Of a stretch of DNA of 17,897 nucleotides, positions 13,376-17,897 are shown one piece after another. The notes beneath the pieces were generated by a model that was given only the letters and a program-made list of their open reading frames with translations, ran no database searches and was not told the DNA's origin. Made by a program: the position numbers and the translations under genes. This stretch comes from Patescibacteria group bacterium. Its GTDB lineage: Bacteria > Patescibacteriota > Minisyncoccia > Phycocordibacterales > UBA6065. The first letter of the stretch is position 1; each line of letters begins with the position of its first letter. The stretch lies in NCBI GenBank assembly GCA_028866595.1, contig JAGWHV010000010.1:1-17897 (forward strand), in the 5' to 3' direction.

Positions 13376-13975
13376 TTAGAATATATCCGACGGGGTCATG
13401 AACCCATGGAGAATCATGTCCTCCAGATAGCTGATCTCAGAAGCGAACTCCTCCGCTTCCTCGAAGAGCTTCTGTTTGCGGCTCTTCCAGGTGTCGACTT
13501 CCATCCTGATCGTCGAGAGGACGCTGAACGGTGAGACATCTGATTCCTCGAGCATCTTTTCGAGGGAAACCGCGTTTATGGAAACGCTCTGCGGCCGTTC
13601 ACTGATTGTGTCCGGAGCGCTCCCTCCCACCCCCTTGACCTTCACGCGGATAATCACCCATTCTCCGTCCGCGGTGAGACCCCAGGCGGGGAATTCGCGC
13701 TCTTCGCCGATACTGGTCACGCGTTCGTTGGTGTCCCGAAAATAAGCGATGCCGTGATCGACGAGCGAATATCGGCCAATCGTCGGTACGTCGGTGCCGA
13801 GACTTTTGTAGAAACCGTCTCCGCTATCGATACATGCGAGCTCCCCGAACTGCTTGAGCTTCATGCGTTCGAGCTTCGGCTTGACCTTGGCGCGGACGAG
13901 CTCGAGAATCTTGAGCCAGTCGTTTTGGGTGAGCTTCTCCTTGCGGAGAAGCGGCTCCATGAGGTTCATGTCCAT
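13376..13975 (-). CDS. Uncharacterised 199-residue soluble protein with a structured leader
   Basis: No family recognised. The product begins MDMNLMEPLLRKEKLTQNDW; the N-terminal third is helical and basic (ILELVRAKVKPKLERMKLKQFGELACID). The middle looks beta-rich (YSLVDHGIAYFRDTNERVTSIGEEREFPAWGL, then EWVIIRVKVKGVGG), and the C-terminal third is helical and acidic, ending DMILHGFMTPSDIF. No signal peptide or membrane helix. The start is chosen because GGAGG lies seven bases before the ATG at 13975; upstream codons to 14056 run through leader hairpins and were rejected. A second ATG at 13969 is possible. It follows rpsI after 109 bp, has a plausible own promoter and ends at an intrinsic terminator, so it is likely a single-gene unit. 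Confidence 0.85.
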   Translation of the reverse strand: MDMNLMEPLLRKEKLTQNDWLKILELVRAKVKPKLERMKLKQFGELACIDSGDGFYKSLGTDVPTIGRYSLVDHGIAYFRDTNERVTSIGEEREFPAWGLTADGEWVIIRVKVKGVGGSAPDTISERPQSVSINAVSLEKMLEESDVSPFSVLSTIRMEVDTWKSRKQKLFEEAEEFASEISYLEDMILHGFMTPSDIF

Positions 13976-13983
13976 ACGAATAC

Positions 13984-14001
13984 CTCCGGGCGAGCCCGGA
14001 G
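13984..14001 (-). promoter_or_regulatory. GC hairpin burying the Shine-Dalgarno of the 199-residue gene
   Basis: CTCCGGGC, two bases, GCCCGGAG form a perfect inverted repeat just before the ATG at 13975. The 3' arm carries GGAG of the SD GGAGG, which sits seven bases from the start. In RNA a seven- or eight-pair GC stem would hide the SD, implying restricted or regulated translation. This is one of few strong SDs in the window. Confidence 0.6.
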
Positions 14002-14047
14002 CCTTTCTTTGGTTGATTGTTGACGAACATCGCAGGCGAGCCTGCGA
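14000..14047 (-). promoter_or_regulatory. Leader module upstream of the 199-residue gene, shared with the ABC exporter
   Basis: Reading on the minus strand: hairpin TCGCAGGC-TC-GCCTGCGA (14030-14047), then GTTCGTC, ACAATCAAC (14012-14020), a short CAA spacer, and AGAAAGGCT (14000-14008). Both nine-base blocks and the GTTC run match the exporter leader at 9181-9228. The hairpin here and the SD-covering hairpin share the core GGCTCGCC. Confidence 0.6.
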
Positions 14048-14058
14048 CCTAGCCAAAG

Positions 14059-14084
14059 ACTATACGGCTAATAGAAAAAGTCAA
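14059..14084 (-). promoter_or_regulatory. Possible promoter for the 199-residue gene
   Basis: Immediately after the rpsI stop the minus strand reads TTGACT (14079-14084), 14 bases, TATAGT (14059-14064). Each hexamer matches consensus at five of six positions, but the spacing is about three bases short of ideal. Transcription would begin about five bases before the first leader hairpin, giving an mRNA capped by a stem. Confidence 0.4.
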
Positions 14085-14510
14085 TTAGCGCTTGCTCCAC
14101 TGAGGAGACTTGCGGGCTTTTTTGAGGCCGAACTTGCGACGCTCTTTGGCGCGCGGGTCGCGCTTGAGGAAGCCGAGCTTCTTGAGCTTCTTCCTCATCT
14201 CGCCGTCGTATTCAAGGAGAGCGCGAGAGATAGCGTGGCGGAGAGCCTCGGCTTGGGAATGGATGCCGCCACCAGAGACGAGAGCGGTGACTTTGAATTT
14301 CTGGGCGATCTTGGACTGGCTGAAAGCGGCCTCGGCGATGTTCTGGAGCTCGGCCGTGGCGAAATAACCGGCGAGGTCTTTGGCGCCGCCGTTCGCGCCG
14401 GTGATCTCGAAAGACTGCTTCGCCGCAGGCAGGATGCGCGCGCGGGCCACGGCGGTCTTGCGGCGGCCAACGGCTTCGAAATATCTGGTTTTTTCTACAG
14501 GTGAAGTCAT
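14085..14510 (-). CDS. rpsI: 30S ribosomal protein S9 (uS9)
   Basis: Small-subunit head protein whose C-terminal tail reaches the P-site tRNA. The 141-residue product has the family opening YFEAVGRRKTAVARARI, the middle TALVSGGGIHSQAEALRHAISRALL and the basic C-terminus DPRAKERRKFGLKKARKSPQWSKR ending in the conserved SKR. Length is normal. It begins four bases after the rplM stop, the usual rplM-rpsI pairing, with no separate SD, so translation is probably coupled. Confidence 0.97.
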   Translation of the reverse strand: MTSPVEKTRYFEAVGRRKTAVARARILPAAKQSFEITGANGGAKDLAGYFATAELQNIAEAAFSQSKIAQKFKVTALVSGGGIHSQAEALRHAISRALLEYDGEMRKKLKKLGFLKRDPRAKERRKFGLKKARKSPQWSKR

Positions 14511-14514
14511 ACGT

Positions 14515-14865
14515 TTATTCGGTGATAGTGAGATTCTTCATGATACGCGGCGTGAGCTTGTTCTTTGGGAGCATGCCGAGGATGGCGCGGCGGAAGACTT
14601 CTTTCATGCCTTTTTTCTCGATGACGCGCTTCATCGTCGTGTCGATGAGGCCACCTGGGAAGCCAGTGTAGTGGCGATAGACAGTCTCCTCTTTTTTCTT
14701 GGTGGTGACGTCGGCTTTGCCGGCATTGACGATGCGGACCTCGACGTCAGGGATGACGTTCGGAGCATACGCCGTCGAGTTCTTGCCCATGAGGACCTTG
14801 GCGGCTTCTGATGCCACTCGGCCGATCTTCTTTGCTTGCGCGTCTATGGTGTAGGTAGATTTCAT
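14515..14865 (-). CDS. rplM: 50S ribosomal protein L13 (uL13), shortened
   Basis: Early-assembly large-subunit protein. Recognisable segments are IDAQAKKIGRVASEAAKVLMGKN, the strand VEVRIVNAGKADVTTKKKEETVYRHYTGFPGGL and the signature VFRRAILGMLPKNKLTPRIMKNLTI. At 116 residues it is about 25 shorter than the usual ~142. The N-terminal extension before the first strand and the C-terminal tail after the GMLPKN-x-L-x-x-R-x-x-K-x-L segment are both missing. There is no sign of a frameshift, since rpsI begins four bases later. It starts 13 bases after rplQ without an SD. Confidence 0.95.
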   Translation of the reverse strand: MKSTYTIDAQAKKIGRVASEAAKVLMGKNSTAYAPNVIPDVEVRIVNAGKADVTTKKKEETVYRHYTGFPGGLIDTTMKRVIEKKGMKEVFRRAILGMLPKNKLTPRIMKNLTITE

Positions 14866-14878
14866 GGGATTTTCGGTT

Positions 14879-15232
14879 TTACTTTACGAACTGGATGTGG
14901 GCCATGCGGGCGCCATCGGATTTGCGAAGCGGCAATTTGATGACGCGGGTATAGCCGCCGTTACGAGCTTTGTGGGCAGGGGCGATGACGTCGACGAGCT
15001 TCTTGGCGGCCTTTGGGTCGCCGATGCGAGACGAGATGAGGCGGCGATTAGCGAGCGTGCCGTTCTTGGCCTTGGTTACGAGAGGCTCGATGAATTTGCG
15101 GAGCTCCTTGGCTTTCGCCTCGGTCGTGGTGATGCCTTCGTGGATGACGAGAGAGCGCACGAGAGAGCGGATCAGCGCCGAGCGCTGACCTTTTTCCCTG
15201 CCAAGTACCCTGAATTTGTCGTGCTTCCTCAT
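14879..15232 (-). CDS. rplQ: 50S ribosomal protein L17 (bL17)
   Basis: Large-subunit protein near the exit tunnel. The 117-residue product has the family start MRKHDKFRVLGREKGQRSALIRSLVRSLVIHEGITTTEAKAKELR, the central KFIEPLVTKAKNGTLANRRLISSRI and the closing GGYTRVIKLPLRKSDGARMAHIQFV. The length is normal. It follows rpoA as in nearly all bacteria, after a 59-bp gap that shows no terminator. A weak TACATT lies eight bases before the ATG; AGGA is too close to the ATG to be a good SD. Confidence 0.97.
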   Translation of the reverse strand: MRKHDKFRVLGREKGQRSALIRSLVRSLVIHEGITTTEAKAKELRKFIEPLVTKAKNGTLANRRLISSRIGDPKAAKKLVDVIAPAHKARNGGYTRVIKLPLRKSDGARMAHIQFVK

Positions 15233-15291
15233 ATTCCTGAAATGTAGAGACTAATCTTACAGATTTTCCGATTCTTGTCTATCGCGGCGTC

Positions 15292-16254
15292 TTATTTAAG
15301 GGTGATGCCGAATTCCGAAAGAGCTTTCTTTATCTCTTGGATGCCCTTCGGACCGAGGCCTTCGACATTCTCGATATCAGCCTCTTTCTTTCGAGCCAAG
15401 CCGCCAACCGTGCGGATATTGGCATTGGTGAGAGCATTCGTCGTTCTCTGGGAAAGACCGAGCGATTCGATGCGGGTCTTGAGAAATTCAGTGTCGAGCT
15501 CCTTTTTCTCGCCGGCAGGAACGGCAGATTTTGCCTCGGCAGCGACCTCGACGGGCTCCTCTTCTTTGAAGCCGACGATGGCTTTGAGCTGGGTGATCAT
15601 CGTCGAGATAGAGCGCTCGAGCGCCTCGTGCGGCGTGATCGTGCCATCCGTCTCGATGGTGATCTTGAGGCGGTTGAAATCGGTCCTGTCGCCGACGCGC
15701 ATGTTCTCGACTTCGTAATTGACGCGGCGGATAGGCGTGAAGGTCGCGTCGAGAGCGATCGTGCCGATGTCGACGCGCTCTTTTTGAAGCACGTCTTTCG
15801 ATACATACCCCAAGCCGCGAGCGACAGTCATCTCGATGTCGAGCTCGGTGCCTTTGTCCGTGACAGAAGCGATATGGAGATCAGGATTGAGGATCTCGAC
15901 CTGGCCAGGAACCTTGATATCAGCGGCGGTCACGTCTTTGACGCCCTTTATTTTAAGGGTGATGTTCTGTGGCTCCTCGGTCGTCATCTTGAGACGGAGC
16001 TTTTTGAGGTTGAGAAGAACGGTGATGACGTCTTCTTTGACGCCAGATATGGTCGAAAATTCATGCTGGATGCCGGCGATGCGGACGTGGGTGATGGCCG
16101 TGCCCGGAAGCGACGAGAGGATGATGCGACGGAGACTGTTGCCGAGAGTGTGACCGTAGCCAGGGTAAAGGCCGTCGATTTCATAGACTCCGAGAGAATC
16201 CTTCTCGAGGACGATCTTCGGCTTCGACGGGAGGACGATGTTTGTTTCGTTCAT
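15292..16254 (-). CDS. rpoA: DNA-directed RNA polymerase subunit alpha
   Basis: Dimeric scaffold of RNA polymerase. The 320-residue protein contains the N-terminal dimerisation/assembly domain with YPGYGHTLGNSLRRIILSSLPGTAIT (30-55) and GLGYVSKDV, a short Glu/Ala-rich linker (about 232-252), and an intact C-terminal domain (254-320) with LSQRTTNALTNANIRTVGGLARKKEADIENVEGLGPKGIQEIKKAL. The Arg and Asn matching E. coli R265 and N268, used for UP-element contact, are retained; the position of S299 is Gly. Promoter recognition through AT-rich UP elements is therefore still plausible. It sits between rpsD and rplQ, the conserved order. No clear SD precedes the ATG; AT-rich TTTTAATAAG lies just upstream. 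Confidence 0.97.
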   Translation of the reverse strand: MNETNIVLPSKPKIVLEKDSLGVYEIDGLYPGYGHTLGNSLRRIILSSLPGTAITHVRIAGIQHEFSTISGVKEDVITVLLNLKKLRLKMTTEEPQNITLKIKGVKDVTAADIKVPGQVEILNPDLHIASVTDKGTELDIEMTVARGLGYVSKDVLQKERVDIGTIALDATFTPIRRVNYEVENMRVGDRTDFNRLKITIETDGTITPHEALERSISTMITQLKAIVGFKEEEPVEVAAEAKSAVPAGEKKELDTEFLKTRIESLGLSQRTTNALTNANIRTVGGLARKKEADIENVEGLGPKGIQEIKKALSEFGITLK

Positions 16255-16301
16255 GGTTTTCTTATTAAAATTACCCTTTTATTAATACGTCCGATCAAGG
16301 C

Positions 16302-16907
16302 CTATCGGCTATAGAACTCGATCACCTGGCCAAGGTTGAACAGGAGCTCTGTCGGATTGTGCTTCGGCGCGCCGGTAACCTCCGCGGTTTTCTTGTCGTG
16401 GTTGAAAGAGAGCCACGACGGGACGGAGACGTTCTTGGTCTTTTCATCGAAATCTTTGAAGAGAGGCTTTTTGAGGCTGCCTGGGCGGACAGCGATCGTG
16501 TCTCCTACCGAAACCTGATGCGAGGGCACATTGGTACGAGTGTTATTCACCGTGATATGACCATGAGAGACCATCTGGCGCGCGGCGAGACGGGTCGGCG
16601 CCCAACCGAGGCGGTAGACGGCATTGTCGAGACGGGTCTCAAGGCGTTCGTAAAGAGCCTGGACGGTGTTGATGCCTTTTTTAGCGACGGATTCTTTGAC
16701 GTATTTCTTGAACTGTCGCTCGAGCACGCCGTATGTGTAGCGAACCTTCTGCTTCTCGAGCATAGCCGTCGCGAACTCGCCTTTCGGACGGTATGGTCCC
16801 TTGCCTCCGCGCCGCTCCTGGCGCATGGCGAATTTTTGCGTCTGGGTCTTCTCGAAGATGTTTGCTCCGAGGCGGCGGGCGATCTTGTATTTTGGTCCGT
16901 TGATCAT
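16302..16907 (-). CDS. rpsD: 30S ribosomal protein S4 (uS4)
   Basis: Primary 16S rRNA binder that nucleates 30S assembly; in several bacteria it also autoregulates its operon. The 201-residue product starts MINGPKYKIARRLGANIFEK and lacks the cysteine cluster of zinc-binding S4, so it is the cysteine-free type. The S4 RNA-binding domain is RLETRLDNAVYRLGWAPTRLAARQMVSHGHITVNN (about 88-122). The C-terminus VPSWLSFNHDKKTAEVTGAPKHNPTELLFNLGQVIEFYSR is typical. It starts 24 bp after rpsK with no SD. Confidence 0.97.
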   Translation of the reverse strand: MINGPKYKIARRLGANIFEKTQTQKFAMRQERRGGKGPYRPKGEFATAMLEKQKVRYTYGVLERQFKKYVKESVAKKGINTVQALYERLETRLDNAVYRLGWAPTRLAARQMVSHGHITVNNTRTNVPSHQVSVGDTIAVRPGSLKKPLFKDFDEKTKNVSVPSWLSFNHDKKTAEVTGAPKHNPTELLFNLGQVIEFYSR

Positions 16908-16931
16908 ATAAAGGCGAGATTATTAAAAGGA

Positions 16932-17357
16932 CTAGACGCGGCGGGCGCGCGGCGGGCGCGGGCCGTTATGAGGGACAGGAGTGACGTCTTTCACCGACGA
17001 TATGCCGATGCCTTTGGTGATGAAGCTACGGACGGCAGATTCACGGCCCGAGCCGACGCCCTTTATGACGACGGAGACTTCCTTGACGCCCATAAGCTTG
17101 GCCTTGTCAGCAAGGACTTCGCCGACTTTGGCGGCCGCGAACGGCGTGCCTTTTTTGGCGCCTTTGAAGCCAAGAGCGCCGGCAGAAGACTGGGCGAGCG
17201 CATTGCCTTCGCTGTCAGCGAGAAGACAAAGAGTATTGTTATACGTCGATTGGACGAAGAGCATGCCAAAATCAACTTTCCTTTTTGGGGCGGCGACTTT
17301 CGGAGCGGCTTTGGCCGCAGGAGTAGCATTCGCAGGTTTTGTGGTTGCTTCAGGCAT
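16932..17357 (-). CDS. rpsK: 30S ribosomal protein S11 (uS11)
   Basis: Platform protein next to the E-site mRNA exit. The 141-residue product has an Ala/Lys/Pro-rich N-terminal extension (1-27), then VDFGMLFVQSTYNNTLCLLADSEGNALAQSSAGALGFKGAKKGTPFAA, GVKEVSVVIKGVGSGRESAVR and the conserved C-terminus DVTPVPHNGPRPPRARRV. The core is intact; the extension accounts for the slightly above-average length. It begins 16 bases after the rpsM stop. CATAAT lies eight bases before the ATG, close to but not exactly the leaderless spacing seen elsewhere. Confidence 0.97.
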   Translation of the reverse strand: MPEATTKPANATPAAKAAPKVAAPKRKVDFGMLFVQSTYNNTLCLLADSEGNALAQSSAGALGFKGAKKGTPFAAAKVGEVLADKAKLMGVKEVSVVIKGVGSGRESAVRSFITKGIGISSVKDVTPVPHNGPRPPRARRV

Positions 17358-17373
17358 GATGGTCGATTATGTT

Positions 17374-17754
17374 CTATTTCTTCTCCGCTACCTTGCGGCC
17401 CGTGCCTGCGGTCTTGCGGGTATTGCCGCGGCGAGTGCGCGAGTTGGTCTTGGTCCTCTGGCCCCGAACAGGGAGCGCGCGGACATGACGGACGCCGCGG
17501 TAGGCTTTGATGTCCTTGAGACGCTTGATGTTGGCGGCGACTTCGCGCTTGAGATCGCCTTCGATCTTGAGGCCTTCCATCGCTTTTTTGATGGCGTTCT
17601 CTTCATCGCCGCTGATCTCTTTGGCTTTCTTCGTAAAAGCCACGTTCGCCTGGGTGAGGATCGATTGGGCGCGCGAACGACCGACGCCATAAAGGGCGGT
17701 GAGAGCGATGTCTATATGTTTTTCGTCAGGAAGGGTGACGCCGAGGATACGCAT
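17374..17754 (-). CDS. rpsM: 30S ribosomal protein S13 (uS13)
   Basis: Head protein contacting the P-site tRNA and the large-subunit bridge. The 126-residue product starts MRILGVTLPDEKHIDIALTALYGVGRSRAQSIL, has the mid-region VAANIKRLKDIKAYRGVRHVRALPVRGQRTKTNSRTRRG and a basic C-terminal tail GNTRKTAGTGRKVAEKK. The upstream in-frame ATG at 17793 was rejected because S13 proteins begin at this isoleucine/leucine strand and the extension is encoded by AT-rich intergenic DNA. It is the first gene of the visible rpsM-rpsI block. rpmJ and infA, commonly just upstream, are absent because a divergent gene begins within 100 bp. No clear promoter was identified. Confidence 0.96.
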   Translation of the reverse strand: MRILGVTLPDEKHIDIALTALYGVGRSRAQSILTQANVAFTKKAKEISGDEENAIKKAMEGLKIEGDLKREVAANIKRLKDIKAYRGVRHVRALPVRGQRTKTNSRTRRGNTRKTAGTGRKVAEKK

Positions 17755-17846
17755 GGGTAGGAAACGAAATTTTTGCTTAAAAATAAAAATCAAACGTCTT
17801 GACCGGGGCGTTTTTGTGCTCTGTAAGGTCGGAAAGATATCCTAAC

Positions 17847-17897
17847 ATGAGCTCAAAAATAAGTAAAGCGGCCGTGGGTTTAGCCCTGGCGCTGTTT
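17847..17897 (+). CDS. Start of a divergent gene with a signal-peptide-like N-terminus, truncated by window edge
   Basis: The only plus-strand gene candidate: ATG at 17847 opens MSSKISKAAVGLALALF, a lysine-containing start followed by a hydrophobic run, as in a secretion signal. Only 17 codons are visible, so the function cannot be stated and chance is not excluded. GGAAAG lies about ten bases upstream as a possible weak SD. The 92-bp gap to rpsM is AT-rich and should hold both divergent promoters; none could be assigned with confidence. Confidence 0.4.
   Translation, partial: MSSKISKAAVGLALALF

Noticed and set aside
16359..17510. Plus-strand open frame (383 codons) spanning rpsD, rpsK and part of rpsM
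   Set aside because: It crosses several well-defined minus-strand ribosomal genes and their gaps; no family resemblance.
17791..17815. Hairpin AAACGTC/GGCGTTT as a terminator between rpsM and the divergent gene
   Set aside because: On the minus strand, where a T-rich tail exists, the stem has a C-A mismatch. On the plus strand it pairs with a G-U but no visible upstream gene would need it. Too weak to annotate.
1..17897. CRISPR arrays, insertion sequences, tRNA or rRNA genes
   Set aside because: No regularly spaced repeats, transposase-like frames, terminal inverted repeats flanking genes, or RNA gene signatures were seen. The intergenic space is too small apart from 9175-9437.

Overview
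The window looks like part of the chromosome of a Candidate Phyla Radiation (Patescibacteria) bacterium, most likely a Parcubacteria/Paceibacteria-type lineage with a fairly GC-rich genome. The assignment is an inference. It rests on dense one-strand gene packing with stop/start overlaps, trimmed housekeeping proteins (a short L13 and an aspartyl-tRNA synthetase that appears to lack its GAD insertion domain), scarce Shine-Dalgarno sequences, and many genes whose -10-like box sits 6-7 nt before the ATG. No rRNA gene is present to settle the taxonomy. The standard code (TGA = stop) fits all genes. No mobile elements, CRISPR arrays or tRNA genes were seen.

Nearly everything is transcribed from the minus strand, so the region reads right to left. 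From the right edge: a truncated divergent plus-strand gene that starts like a secreted protein (17847-17897), then the ribosomal/RNA polymerase block rpsM-rpsK-rpsD-rpoA-rplQ-rplM-rpsI (17754 to 14085). Next come an unrecognised 199-residue gene with a hairpin-rich leader and its own terminator (14084 to 13341), and a chaperone cluster grpE - unknown 99-residue gene - dnaK - dnaJ (13340 to 9438). A 263-bp intergenic stretch rich in inverted repeats (9175-9437) precedes an ABC exporter, which ends at a clear intrinsic terminator. Then follow a GNAT acetyltransferase, hisS, an eight-helix membrane protein, and the tightly packed set trpS-aspS-scpA-scpB-dacA, the last truncated by the left edge.

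The genes are mostly core: translation (ribosomal proteins and three aminoacyl-tRNA synthetases), transcription (RNA polymerase alpha), folding (DnaK/DnaJ/GrpE), chromosome segregation (ScpA/ScpB) and cell-wall trimming (a D,D-carboxypeptidase). The unusual signal is in the expression logic. At least five genes (trpS, the membrane protein, hisS, GNAT and the 99-residue gene), and probably also scpB, grpE and dnaK, have a -10-like hexamer ending 6-7 nt before the ATG and no SD, so their mRNAs should begin at or next to the start codon. Two other genes (the ABC exporter and the 199-residue unknown) instead share a related structured leader: a hairpin, then the blocks ACAATCAAC and AGAAAGGCT. In the unknown gene an extra GC hairpin appears to bury the SD. 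A perfect 32-bp palindrome lies just upstream of the exporter leader. These leaders, the palindrome and the unknown genes are the best candidates for undescribed biology here.
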